From Verrucomicrobiia bacterium (GTDB lineage: Bacteria > Verrucomicrobiota > Verrucomicrobiia > Opitutales > Cerasicoccaceae), in assembly GCA_030432235.1 (NCBI GenBank), contig JAUIHT010000001.1:62001-126000 (forward strand): a stretch of 64,000 nt of DNA. Reading direction: 5' to 3'. How positions within the stretch are numbered: the first letter of the stretch is position 1; each line of letters starts with the position of its first letter. Shown here in pieces: positions 9,759 through 17,358 of the stretch. A model generated the notes under the pieces. It was not told the DNA's origin and made no database searches. It saw nothing but the letters and a program-made list of their open reading frames with translations. The translations under genes and the position numbers were made by a program.

Positions 9759-9781
9759 ATAACAGTACCGAAGCAGGACTG

Positions 9782-11344
9782 CTATTGGGTGGAGACGAAA
9801 TACCAGTCAGGGCTTTCGCTAACGAGGTAGAGCCAGAAACCGCCTTCGGTAGAGAGTTCGGGATGAGTGTAAAGCCACCCGTGGTAAGAGCCGGTATCGG
9901 CATAATACCAACCCGTCCGCTCCAGCTCGTATATCCAGCCTAAAGCGAGGGAGTAGAACCAAGGCTCATTCTGTGCATTCACGGTGCCAACCCATGTAAG
10001 GAACCAATGATCGTTGTCATCCAATGCCTGGGTTGCGCCATCGCTAAGCAATGCGGATGGCTGGTAGTCCTCAACCAGGGATGGGTCCGTGATGGTGCCT
10101 GAAATATAAACGTTGTAAGCATTGCCCGGGGCCAGGGTGACGTTGAAGCTCGCCTGTGAAGCCAAGCCCTGGTCCGCATCGTCATCCGAGAGATCGAGGA
10201 GATCGGTTAAGGAGTCGAAATCACCCGTGCTTAGGCTCATGTCGAGGCTCTTGCTGCTTCCTCCCTGTTTCGCAATCGCATAGCTAACCGATTTTTCAAT
10301 GAAAGAAGCGTTGTTGACGGAGGTAAGGTCAAGACCATCGAACTTAAAGTCCATCAACGGGTACACTTCGTTGAGACCGTTATCCATCGAATAGTCATTC
10401 AATCCAGTCAGGCTGAGGTCCAGCAATGAGCCCTCTCCCGTAGTCGTGCCCACAGCGGAAGGAATATCACTAACCGTGATGTCATTCAGGATAGCGAGTA
10501 GAGCATTAAAAGTACTATAGTATTCAGTTTTAGTGGAGAGGAGAACTGAGGCATAAATCTCTGAAGCGACGTCCTCGATATCGCCAGTCAACTGGTCAAT
10601 CGTGCCCTCTATAGTCTCAAGCGATATGGATGAACTGCTATCGACTTCACTGACCGCTTCCACAATATAAGCGAGCAAGGCATTTAGGCCGTCCGAGTTT
10701 ACTTCGATTTTGACATCGGAGTTGGAGTCTATCCGGTAGGTATATGCAGAGCTGGAAGCATTGGCGGGCTGATAAAATTGGATAAAATAATCATCCGTCG
10801 TGTAGGTTGCGTTACTGAGGTCCACTGTTATTTTGCTGCTGATCAATTCGACGACCGGGACTCCGCCGACTGTGCCCTTCCAGTAAACTCGGACGATGAG
10901 GGAATCGGAAAGTGTGTTGAGGTAGGTGGAATTTTCGACGGCTACGTAACCCCCATCGTCGCTGATAGTCACAAACTTCACTTCGCTGTCAACTTGCTGC
11001 ACCATATTGGCAAAAACGAAACCATCAGTCGATGACGTCTCGTAATAAAGCTCGGCCTCATAAGTATCCGTATCCGAGTCGTAGGACCATAATGAGTAAT
11101 CCTCCAGGAAAGTCATACTGGAAAAGTCCCATACCGCTACCCAAGTTTGGGAATCGGCAGTAATGATCTCGAATGTGGAATCCCCAACTTCCGTTGAGTC
11201 TGAAATGGTATCCACAGTTCCTGAAAAAAACATAGTGCTGGCGCTGCGCGAGGTGGCGAACGTATCTCCTGCGGCACAGAAAAACATTAGCAAAACAAGG
11301 GGTAAGGTAGTGGATTTCATGAGTGATTTAAAAGTGAGTATCAT
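9782..11344 (-). CDS. Large secreted protein with aromatic-rich C-terminal domain
   Basis: 520 residues. Signal peptide MILTFKSLMKSTTLPLVLLMFFCAAGDTFA. The body is acidic and Ser/Thr/Asp-rich, with many VDSSSSISLETI-type stretches, typical of a secreted beta-rich protein. The last ~80 residues are strikingly rich in Trp and Tyr (WFYSLALGWIYELE, GWYYADTGSYHGWLYT, FWLYLVSESPDWYF). A similar ending occurs in the gene at 44236-45774, so this is a shared C-terminal module. It converges on the preceding operon with a 23-bp gap. No enzymatic motif seen. Confidence 0.65.
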   Translation of the reverse strand: MILTFKSLMKSTTLPLVLLMFFCAAGDTFATSRSASTMFFSGTVDTISDSTEVGDSTFEIITADSQTWVAVWDFSSMTFLEDYSLWSYDSDTDTYEAELYYETSSTDGFVFANMVQQVDSEVKFVTISDDGGYVAVENSTYLNTLSDSLIVRVYWKGTVGGVPVVELISSKITVDLSNATYTTDDYFIQFYQPANASSSAYTYRIDSNSDVKIEVNSDGLNALLAYIVEAVSEVDSSSSISLETIEGTIDQLTGDIEDVASEIYASVLLSTKTEYYSTFNALLAILNDITVSDIPSAVGTTTGEGSLLDLSLTGLNDYSMDNGLNEVYPLMDFKFDGLDLTSVNNASFIEKSVSYAIAKQGGSSKSLDMSLSTGDFDSLTDLLDLSDDDADQGLASQASFNVTLAPGNAYNVYISGTITDPSLVEDYQPSALLSDGATQALDDNDHWFLTWVGTVNAQNEPWFYSLALGWIYELERTGWYYADTGSYHGWLYTHPELSTEGGFWLYLVSESPDWYFVSTQ

Positions 11345-11482
11345 CTCTTAGGCAGCTTTAGGTATAATGATCCTAAAATGACAAACACACAACCCCTAAA
11401 GGCAGTCAGACAGCACCTTGTATAAGCAAATTAGCAACAGAATGAGTTTACTTTGGGGGTAGGCCCGTCTAGATAGATTGCA

Positions 11483-11980
11483 ATGGCATGGTTAAAAAAT
11501 ATCAAAGATCGTTCTGAGAATTTAATCATGGGCTTGGGTTTTATTGGAGTGAGCCTATTGGTTGGCTGGATGCTGGTGGTGAAACCCATTCACGAGCATC
11601 TTCGGGTCGGACAATGGGAACAGCTACCAGCGACAATCACCTCAGTCAAAATGTTGGAGAATGTAAACCCTTCCAATGGCGGTACCACCAGTTATGAATG
11701 TCAGGCTAGCTATCGTTATGAGGTTGCTGGTAAAACCTACGAAGCTTCTGGCGTTTCGATTTATAAGGGAAGCGATAACCTGAGTAATTTTCAGCAGCGA
11801 ATCTTTAACGAGTTGTCTAACCACGAGAAGAGCGGAAAGCCGTTCCGAGCCTACGTGAATCCTGATAACCCGGAGCAAGCAGTACTCTACCGAAGTATTC
11901 GTTGGGGAGTGACAATCGGTGTCGCAATATTGGTCCTGCTTTTTTGTTCCGCAGGATTCGTCATTATCTTAAAACCATAA
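11483..11980 (+). CDS. DUF3592-type membrane protein
   Basis: 165 residues. Two membrane helices bracket a soluble beta-rich middle: about residues 17-36 (LGFIGVSLLVGWMLVVKPIH) and 138-162 (VTIGVAILVLLFCSAGFVII). The middle has WEQLPATITSV near its start and a YRYEVAGKTYEASGVSI segment, then RAYVNPDNPEQAVLYR, the signature layout of DUF3592 proteins. The family has no firm role; several members are extracytoplasmic. It is divergent from the gene at 9782-11344 and stands alone. Confidence 0.75.
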   Translation: MAWLKNIKDRSENLIMGLGFIGVSLLVGWMLVVKPIHEHLRVGQWEQLPATITSVKMLENVNPSNGGTTSYECQASYRYEVAGKTYEASGVSIYKGSDNLSNFQQRIFNELSNHEKSGKPFRAYVNPDNPEQAVLYRSIRWGVTIGVAILVLLFCSAGFVIILKP

Positions 11981-12393
11981 AGTGCCAGATTGCGTCTCCA
12001 CGCGCCATTACGACAAGTCATGACTTGCCGCACTAGTTTGGAGTGGCTTGATGTTCTTTCGAGGGAATACTCAGGTTATAGGCTAATTCGAAATAGATAA
12101 CATCATGCTCTAGCTTCAGTTCCATGCACCTATATGCACCTGATTTCATGGCTATTGTCGTTTGAAAAATTCGCAAGCATTTGTATGCCAGTATACAATA
12201 AAATTGGTAGAGGTGGCGGGAGTCGAATGCGTTCAGCACTAATTTTGTAAATTCTTATGAGTCAACGCTTGGCGTTGTTAATTAACGCGTTACGCATTTT
12301 TGAAAAGAGTTGGTTTTCCTAAAATTTGTCATGGATTCCTAAAATTTTAGCGAATTCTGGCAACGTTTTGGCAATGTTTTCGACCACCCTGAA
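11981..12393. other. Intergenic region with att-like site and short direct repeats
   Basis: 413 bp with no credible gene. It contains the ssrA-like direct repeat (12198-12227), a small perfect hairpin CAACGC-TTG-GCGTTG (12263-12277), the 12-bp repeat TTCCTAAAATTT at 12316-12327 and 12336-12347, and an 11-bp-period repeat GGCAACGTTTT/GGCAATGTTTT at about 12359-12380. Short direct repeats beside a core repeat resemble arm-type integrase sites. The 68-codon frame at 12033-12239 runs through the att repeat and is unlikely to be a gene. Confidence 0.5.
12198..12227. repeat. Left att-like direct repeat of the ssrA 3' end
   Basis: Thirty bases here match 35817-35846 with one mismatch (A for G at 12209). 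The shared segment covers the ssrA T-loop, the 3' acceptor strand, CCA and seven bases beyond. The match stops on the T-arm side where ssrA would continue, as expected for a duplicated attachment site. It is the likely left end of the accessory region. The cis-lying mismatch means the copy has aged or was made by a different recombination event from the 24850 copy. Confidence 0.65.
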
Positions 12394-13095
12394 CTACTGC
12401 TCAGATTTGAGTTGGTGAATCGCGAAATTCCTGACGGCTTCGCTGGTGTGTTCCGTCATCATTTCCACCGGAAAGTAGGTTGTCCACCCTTCGGCGGGGA
12501 GCAACTGGTTTTCTATCGCCTTACGAACATTGGACACATGTTGACTCATCCAAGCAATGGCCCTTGTCGGCCGCTCCGTTGACTGATGTTGATTAAGTAA
12601 GTCCCTGAAGAAATACCGAGTCACCAAGACCAGAAGGTTTAAATGTTTTTGATCCTGACGTTCCGCCTGGTCGAGGGTGAGTAAATTGGCCAGCTGAGCT
12701 TGAAACAGGGCTGGCGGCGCCAGGAACCACATGGGTCTGACATTGTAAATGATGGGAATGGAGCCGTCTTCGAGTTCTTTTTCGGTAAGCCCATTGACTG
12801 TTCGGATGACCTCTGCGGTCTGCCCTTCCGGCCCTTGCAGGATGTGCGTAACCAAACGCATACACCCTTTGGTCGGTAGAGGCAGTTCTTTCCAGTTTGG
12901 AGGTAGCCGTAGCTCAGGGACCCGCCGATAGAAGTCAGCATCTCGACTCGTGAAGGGCTGATAGTCACGAATCTTTGGCTCGAACGCCTGATAACGTTCC
13001 GCCCAAAGATTAATTGCCTGCCCACCGACGAGTAACAACCCAGTCCCTTCATCAAGAAGGTCTAGGTAGTCCTTAACTGTCCGATCTCGTTTCAA
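12394..13095 (-). CDS. Putative minimal nucleotidyltransferase (possible toxin)
   Basis: 233 residues. The N-terminal part has LLVGGQAINLWAERY followed at about residue 48 by SRDADFY. This GG...(16-30 residues)...DxD layout fits the polymerase-beta-type nucleotidyltransferase fold used by AbiEii and MenT-like toxins and by CCA-type enzymes. The remainder is helical (ALFQAQLANLLTLDQAERQDQKHLNLL). The start overlaps the end of the small upstream gene by 23 bp, a layout common in toxin-antitoxin pairs. Substrate unknown; housekeeping roles cannot be excluded. Confidence 0.55.
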   Translation of the reverse strand: MKRDRTVKDYLDLLDEGTGLLLVGGQAINLWAERYQAFEPKIRDYQPFTSRDADFYRRVPELRLPPNWKELPLPTKGCMRLVTHILQGPEGQTAEVIRTVNGLTEKELEDGSIPIIYNVRPMWFLAPPALFQAQLANLLTLDQAERQDQKHLNLLVLVTRYFFRDLLNQHQSTERPTRAIAWMSQHVSNVRKAIENQLLPAEGWTTYFPVEMMTEHTSEAVRNFAIHQLKSEQ

Positions 13096-13288
13096 CCGAG
13101 AGAGCGTTCCAGTTTACCTGAGCCTTGCTCCAGAAATCGTCCGGGAGGATGGAGTTTTGCTTTTGCAGCTCTGTCGGGGTGGCTTTTCCAGTGGATATAG
13201 CCAAGCTGTCTTCACGACGGGACTCTGCCCGAGCACTCGCGAAGTCTTTGTCTTCCAGAACTGCTGCTGGTTGGCTCATTATTCTCAA
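13073..13288 (-). CDS. Small protein upstream of nucleotidyltransferase (possible antitoxin)
   Basis: 71 residues, charged and mainly helical, ending QKQNSILPDDFWSKAQVNWNALS. An alternative start Met lies at residue 4 (13279). It is translated just before, and overlaps by 23 bp, the nucleotidyltransferase at 12394-13095. Small size, acidic and Ala/Glu-rich first half, and tight coupling suggest an antitoxin-like partner, but no antitoxin DNA-binding motif can be named. The upstream gene ends 69 bp before it, so it may share the promoter of the 14889 operon. Confidence 0.5.
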   Translation of the reverse strand: MRIMSQPAAVLEDKDFASARAESRREDSLAISTGKATPTELQKQNSILPDDFWSKAQVNWNALSVETRSDS

Positions 13289-13357
13289 AATATGGCTGAT
13301 TCTGGTGAAAAGGTCAAGATTGCCCTTCTTGGGGCGTTGTGGGGCTCAAAGGCCACT

Positions 13358-14116
13358 CTACGGGTACTTAATCGTTAGCTCACTGTCGCCGGAGAGAATT
13401 GCGTAGCAAGTTTGTTGTCCGTCGATGCACCATGAGCGCCCTTTTTGGCGTGCGCCCTGAGATGAACTCGTATGCCCCACGATTTGTGGCCACGGCAGGT
13501 CATCCTGGAATTCCTCATCCCAGTCCAGCCATGTTATGCCACCAGTTTCAGCCTCACCACCCCGTGTCATCCCCGGTATTAGAAGCCTATCTTCACTATT
13601 ACCTAAATTTGCGAGCGTATGTGTACAGTGAGCGTCGAACGCATCTAGAGGCTCAGTATGATAAGCGTATTGTTTCCAAATATCCGAAGTTAAACCGGCA
13701 TGGCTAATGAAATGTCCGTTAACCATTTTGAATAAGCGGCAATCTTTCCAGAAGTCGTCATCCAGAACCTTGTTTATCTTCTTCCCTTTGCTGTTTGTGT
13801 AACCTGTTAGCTTGTAAGATAGATTTCTGGGATTCTGAAAGCAGATAAAGCGTCTACGCCCCTCAAGATAGGGAATGTCGTGATTTCCCAGTAAGAAGGT
13901 TATGCGGCTGCCGTGTATTTCACGTAGTTTAACCAAGTAATCACAGGTAGCACTTACCGAGGCAGCATGCCTAGACGTCGAGTCAAAATAATCACCCCCA
14001 AAGAGAAGATGAGACCAATTGCCTTCCTCTTTCTTCAAAATACAGCGAACCCAGTCGATATGTTGATGCATATCGAATATGAGTAAGCAGGCTTTGGTAT
14101 TCAAGGTGTGGCTCAC
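13358..14116 (-). CDS. Calcineurin-like metallophosphoesterase
   Basis: 252 residues with the metal-binding motifs of the family in order: FDMHQH (DxH variant), FGGDYFD (GDxxD), LLGNHD (GNHD), HFISHAG and IVGHTSS (GHxH-like, here GHT). The protein is therefore a probable two-metal phosphatase or nuclease. It starts two bases after the stop of the RlaP-type nucleotidyltransferase, so the two are co-translated. Metallophosphoesterases and RlaP-type enzymes are both found in bacterial RNA repair gene sets; a role in trimming or repairing RNA ends is an inference from this pairing, not visible in the sequence itself. Confidence 0.8.
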   Translation of the reverse strand: MSHTLNTKACLLIFDMHQHIDWVRCILKKEEGNWSHLLFGGDYFDSTSRHAASVSATCDYLVKLREIHGSRITFLLGNHDIPYLEGRRRFICFQNPRNLSYKLTGYTNSKGKKINKVLDDDFWKDCRLFKMVNGHFISHAGLTSDIWKQYAYHTEPLDAFDAHCTHTLANLGNSEDRLLIPGMTRGGEAETGGITWLDWDEEFQDDLPWPQIVGHTSSSQGARQKGRSWCIDGQQTCYAILSGDSELTIKYP

Positions 14117-14118
14117 AG

Positions 14119-14889
14119 CTATTCCTTCCAGACACGTCGAATCGTTTCCCGCAGGAAGTTATCTGCGGGCTTGACGACACGGTCGCCTGTATCCAGTTCA
14201 CTAGCGACGGCCTCCATATGGGCCATTTGCTTTTCCAGGAAGAGGTTGATTGATGGAATCTTGGGTCCCTTTCCGAGTTCGGGCGTCTCCTTCTTCAAGG
14301 CAACGAGGCCACGGATATCCTCCTTGAGCTGGCCTTCGTCGAGAAGCTCATCCACGAGCGTCTCAAAACGCATAGGTACGGGGCCGCTACGGTTTTCCAA
14401 CCAGAGACAGCCGAGGACAGGCCGAAGAATGTACAGGTACTTCTTCAGTTTCACTACGTCTTCCTTCATGAACTCCCGGTAGTTGTGGCGTGCCATGTGC
14501 AGGTAGTGGTAGGCGCACGACTTCGGCGAGAAGTAGAGCGGGACCAGCTCGCGGATACCGGCGACGAACGCGTCGTCCTGCTGGTACACGATGGGCGAAT
14601 CCAGCCACTCCAGGAGAGGCGGGTTGGACTTACGCATAAGGTTAAGCGTCTTGCGTAGTTCCCAGCCGCTGATGTCGAGCGCATCGTTGATCGGCATTTC
14701 AATGACGTCCCGGCGAGGGGTAACCGTCACATACCACTCCGGGCGCTCTATGTAGATGAAGCGCACATCCCAGTCACTATCGGGGGAAGGAAAGCCCCAG
14801 GCACGACTGCCCGATTCACACGCATAGAGCACTCGGACGCCGCGTTCGCGTTCGATTTCAGTAAGCTTTTGTTGGATGAGTTCGTTCAT
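14119..14889 (-). CDS. RlaP/YcgL-type nucleotidyltransferase
   Basis: 256 residues. The N-terminus has the polymerase-beta nucleotidyltransferase signature CESGSRAWGFPSPDSDWDVR: GS at about 27-28 followed by the DxD pair, then FIYIERPEWYV. The layout matches the YcgL/RlaP family (Pfam PF10127, annotated as RNA-repair-associated polymerase beta family). The rest is helical and includes LLEWLDSPIVY and SYCAYHYLHMARHNYREF-like segments typical of the family. It is the first gene of a minus-strand operon and is preceded by an attenuator-like leader (14901-15049). The biochemical activity is not established for this subgroup. Confidence 0.8.
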   Translation of the reverse strand: MNELIQQKLTEIERERGVRVLYACESGSRAWGFPSPDSDWDVRFIYIERPEWYVTVTPRRDVIEMPINDALDISGWELRKTLNLMRKSNPPLLEWLDSPIVYQQDDAFVAGIRELVPLYFSPKSCAYHYLHMARHNYREFMKEDVVKLKKYLYILRPVLGCLWLENRSGPVPMRFETLVDELLDEGQLKEDIRGLVALKKETPELGKGPKIPSINLFLEKQMAHMEAVASELDTGDRVVKPADNFLRETIRRVWKE

Positions 14890-14900
14890 GGCGGGTTCGG

Positions 14901-14939
14901 AAAACAGAAAACCCGTCGCCGGAAGGTCGGCTGACGGGT
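14901..14939 (-). terminator. Attenuator-type terminator hairpin before RlaP gene
   Basis: On the minus strand: ACCCGTC-A-GCCG, loop ACCTTC, CGGC-GACGGGT, then TTTTCTGTTTT. The stem has eleven pairs with one bulged base and is followed by a T-rich tract, the form of an intrinsic terminator. It ends about 12 bp before the ATG of the nucleotidyltransferase (14889), so it would stop transcription before the gene. The 5' side of the stem (14929-14935) can pair instead with 14971-14977, which would break the terminator. Confidence 0.6.
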
Positions 14940-14977
14940 CACGCTAATACGGTTTGGATACGTTGCGACGGTCAGCC
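14929..14977 (-). promoter_or_regulatory. Possible antiterminator helix in the RlaP leader
   Basis: On the minus strand GGCTGAC (14971-14977) is perfectly complementary to GTCAGCC (14929-14935). The latter is part of the terminator stem, so the two structures exclude each other. GGCTGA also contains the stop codon of the 25-codon upstream ORF. CCGTCGC just downstream (14965-14971 region) is in turn complementary to GCGACGG of the terminator 3' arm. The switch is inferred by eye; no folding energies were calculated. Confidence 0.45.
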
Positions 14978-15049
14978 CAAGAACAGCACATTCGTACCGC
15001 AGAGGTAGCTCTGGCGGGTCTCGAAAATGTGTTGTGATTTGAGTGACAT
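14972..15049 (-). CDS. Candidate 25-residue leader peptide
   Basis: ATG at 15049, stop TGA at 14972-14974. The peptide starts MSLKSQHIFE and ends SYLCGTNVLFLG. Too short for routine gene calls. The TGA lies in the 5' arm of the candidate antiterminator, so a ribosome paused at or near the stop would cover that arm and change the RNA fold. No good Shine-Dalgarno precedes it on this strand; a stem-loop (15049-15082) sits directly before the ATG. Translation is therefore uncertain. Confidence 0.4.
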   Translation of the reverse strand: MSLKSQHIFETRQSYLCGTNVLFLG

Positions 15050-15093
15050 CAGTCGTGAAGATAGGAGGAGCTTCAGGACTGACAAGGTTTTTT
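15049..15093 (+). terminator. Hairpin plus T-run between divergent operons
   Basis: Twelve-base arms at 15049-15060 and 15071-15082 pair with one mismatch around the loop ATAGGAGGAG. A run of six T follows at 15088-15093. On the plus strand this has intrinsic-terminator form, but no plus-strand gene lies upstream, so it would act as a leader attenuator or as a protein-binding dyad. The loop holds a perfect AGGAGG, yet no start codon follows at a suitable distance. Confidence 0.4.
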
Positions 15094-15108
15094 ATCCCAC
15101 GAGATAAG
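15079..15108 (+). promoter_or_regulatory. Possible promoter of the seven-gene operon
   Basis: CTGACA (15079-15084) and GATAAG (15103-15108) are spaced by 18 bp and match the sigma-70 consensus at 5/6 and 4/6. The -10 lies about 60 bp before the preferred ATG at 15171. The -35 overlaps the right arm of the hairpin at 15071-15082, so a regulator bound there would compete with polymerase. Weak evidence by eye only. Confidence 0.3.
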
Positions 15109-15170
15109 TTAATTGTTGTCTTCAGCGCGTGCTTGCCAGGGCTCAGTGTAATCTAATATGTAATCACCAA

Positions 15171-16454
15171 ATGGCAGAATCTACTAAGCGGGCGGCAAAT
15201 AATCTGGAAGCTATTCTAAGTCAGAAGGATTTGAAGGGTGTCGAGGCTGCACTCTATCCCAAGCCGCAGGCTGCGAATACGGTGATTCCCGCTGGTTATT
15301 CCGGCACAAGCGAAGATATAAAGCGTCGCCATGCTTTGTTAGGCGTTTCGGAAGAATATCTTGGGCGTTTGCTTCCTTCAGGAGGTTTTGATGAGTTGGA
15401 GGTTTTCTCGAATAATGCAGAAAATCTCGTGGGGGTTGTGCAGGTGCCTCTTGGAGTTGCTGGCCCTTTACGTATCAACGGCATCCATGCCCAAGGTGAC
15501 TACATCATACCTTTGGCCACGCACGAGGCAGCTCTGGTGGCATCCTACCATCGTGGTGCGCTGGCTATCACGCAGTCGGGCGGCTGCACAACCATGCTAC
15601 TGAATGAGGCGGTCTCGCGGTCACCGGGCTTTGTCTTCGATAACTTGATCGAGACGGGGAAGTTTCTGGCCTGGCTGTTGCCTCAGGAAGGTCGGTTACG
15701 TGAGGTGGCCGAGTCCACGACACGGCATGGGAAACTCATCGACATGAGCGCGACCATCGAGGGTAACCACGTCTATTTGCGCTTTGACTACCACACCGGT
15801 GACGCCGCCGGCCAGAATATGGTCACTATCGCCACGCAGGCGGTCTGTGACTTTATCCGTAAAAACTCTCCTGTCCGTCCCAAGGCCGTCTATGTCGAGG
15901 CCAACCAGTCCGGCGACAAGAAGGCCAGTAGTCAGTCCTTTCAGCACGTGCGCGGGAAGAAAGTTACCTGCGAGGTCGAGCTACCCGCCGAGGTTCTCAA
16001 ACGCTCATTCAGGGCCACATCTCGGCAGATGGAGGACTACTGGCGTATCTCCGCTCTGGGTGGTGCGCTCTCCGGCACCATCGGCTTGCAGGGGCACTAC
16101 GCCAACGGTCTTGCGGCTCTCTTTATCGCTTGCGGTCAGGACGCCGCTTGCGTCGCAGAGGCCGCGGTGGGCATGACCCGCTTCGAAGCACGTGGAGATG
16201 CCCTCTACGCAACCGTCACGCTGCCGAATCTCATCGTCGGGACGGTCGGCGGCGGCACCGGCCTGCCGACTCAGAGGGCTTGCCTGGAAATCCTGGGACT
16301 ATACGGTGCGGGCAAGGCGAAGGCCTTTGCTGAGGTCTGTGCCGGGGTGGTTCTAGCGGGAGAACTATCGATCATCGCCGCCTTGGCGACGGGGAACTTC
16401 TCCCGTGCCCATGAGGTGCTGGCTCGTTTGCGAAAACGCCAAACCCATGACTAA
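15171..16454 (+). CDS. Class I-type HMG-CoA reductase homologue
   Basis: 427 residues from ATG 15171; an in-frame GTG at 15129 would add 14. HMG-CoA reductases turn HMG-CoA plus two NAD(P)H into mevalonate. Catalytic landmarks are present: Glu in PLATHEAALVAS (about 118), Lys in GDKKASS (about 249), Asp in GQDAACVAE (about 323), and the C-terminal His in SRAHEVL (about 413). ENLVGVVQVPLGVAGP and GTVGGGTGLPTQ are further family signatures. The usual DAMGMN cofactor/dimer motif of class I is DAAGQN here. No other mevalonate gene is near, and the gene is coupled to six enzymes of a different sort, so it may reduce HMG-CoA for a dedicated product or act on another CoA thioester. Confidence 0.9.
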   Translation: MAESTKRAANNLEAILSQKDLKGVEAALYPKPQAANTVIPAGYSGTSEDIKRRHALLGVSEEYLGRLLPSGGFDELEVFSNNAENLVGVVQVPLGVAGPLRINGIHAQGDYIIPLATHEAALVASYHRGALAITQSGGCTTMLLNEAVSRSPGFVFDNLIETGKFLAWLLPQEGRLREVAESTTRHGKLIDMSATIEGNHVYLRFDYHTGDAAGQNMVTIATQAVCDFIRKNSPVRPKAVYVEANQSGDKKASSQSFQHVRGKKVTCEVELPAEVLKRSFRATSRQMEDYWRISALGGALSGTIGLQGHYANGLAALFIACGQDAACVAEAAVGMTRFEARGDALYATVTLPNLIVGTVGGGTGLPTQRACLEILGLYGAGKAKAFAEVCAGVVLAGELSIIAALATGNFSRAHEVLARLRKRQTHD

Positions 16455-17358
16455 CCGTTGGTGGACATATCAGCGGGAGCGCTTCCCCCTGGCCCAGCAC
16501 GCACCACTGGTACTGGCCTTCAGCCTGTCGGCCCTGACCTTCTCCCGCCTCCTGCGAGGCGAGGATTCGTTTCCTCCGTGGCAGCCCTTGTTGGTCGCCT
16601 TCGTTACTGCTCTGACCTTTTTCCTGCAACTGCGCATCGCCGACGAGTTCAAGGACTTCGAGGATGATTCACGTTATCGGCCCTACCGTCCGGTGCCACG
16701 CGGCTTGGTAACGCTTCGCGAACTTGGTTGGGGCTTTGTGGGTTGTGCAGTCCTTCAGCTAGCACTAGCCTTGTGGCTATACCCACCGCTCATTATACTG
16801 TTGGTGGTGGCATGGCTCTATCTCGCGGGCATGTGCAAGGAGTTTTTTGTCCGCGACTGGCTGAAGGCCCGCCCCATCACCTACCTGTGGACGCATATGC
16901 TCATCATGCCGATTGTGGACCTCTACATGACCTCATGCGACTGGCTCGTACATGGTTTGGACAAGCCTCCATCGGGCATTCTATGGTTTCTGGTAGTGAG
17001 CTTCTGTAACGGCGTGCTGATCGAGTTTGGTCGTAAAATCCGCGCCCCGGAAGACGAGGAAGAAGGCGTCCAGACCTATACGGTGCTTTGGGGCATCCCG
17101 CGTGCAGTGGGTGCCTGGGTATTTGTTTTAAGTCTAAATCTCTTTGCTGCTCTCATGGCCGCAAGCCGCACGGAGACATTATTGCCGACCGCCGTACTGC
17201 TGGCTGTATTCTACGCGGGAGCCGCCGGGGTCGCATTGGCTTTCTTCCGCCGGAACGTCAGCACACGCGCTAAGCGCATTGAAATGGTCTCTGGTATCTG
17301 GACACTAGCGATGTACCTCACCCTGGGCCCCTTGGCCCTCCTTTACCACCGTCTCTAA
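16447..17358 (+). CDS. UbiA-family integral membrane transferase
   Basis: 303 residues from ATG 16447, overlapping the reductase stop by 8 bp; a longer frame opens at 16405 but that start sits inside the reductase. Seven or more membrane helices are seen. The first Asp-rich motif is RIADEFKDFEDD (about 63-74), followed by RPYRPVPRGLVTLREL, typical of UbiA enzymes. The second motif position reads EFGRKIRAPEDEEEG (about 193-207), so its Asp residues are shifted or replaced compared with DxxxD. UbiA enzymes move prenyl (or decaprenylphosphoribosyl) groups from a diphosphate donor to aromatic or other acceptors in the membrane. Acceptor and donor are unknown here. Confidence 0.85.
   Translation: MTNRWWTYQRERFPLAQHAPLVLAFSLSALTFSRLLRGEDSFPPWQPLLVAFVTALTFFLQLRIADEFKDFEDDSRYRPYRPVPRGLVTLRELGWGFVGCAVLQLALALWLYPPLIILLVVAWLYLAGMCKEFFVRDWLKARPITYLWTHMLIMPIVDLYMTSCDWLVHGLDKPPSGILWFLVVSFCNGVLIEFGRKIRAPEDEEEGVQTYTVLWGIPRAVGAWVFVLSLNLFAALMAASRTETLLPTAVLLAVFYAGAAGVALAFFRRNVSTRAKRIEMVSGIWTLAMYLTLGPLALLYHRL

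Noticed and set aside
12033-12239. 68-codon minus-strand frame near the left att repeat
   Set aside because: It runs through the ssrA-like repeat and has no recognisable content or ribosome site.
15129-15170. GTG start for the HMG-CoA reductase
   Set aside because: Adds 14 residues without similarity to the family; ATG at 15171 is preferred, though neither has a strong ribosome site.
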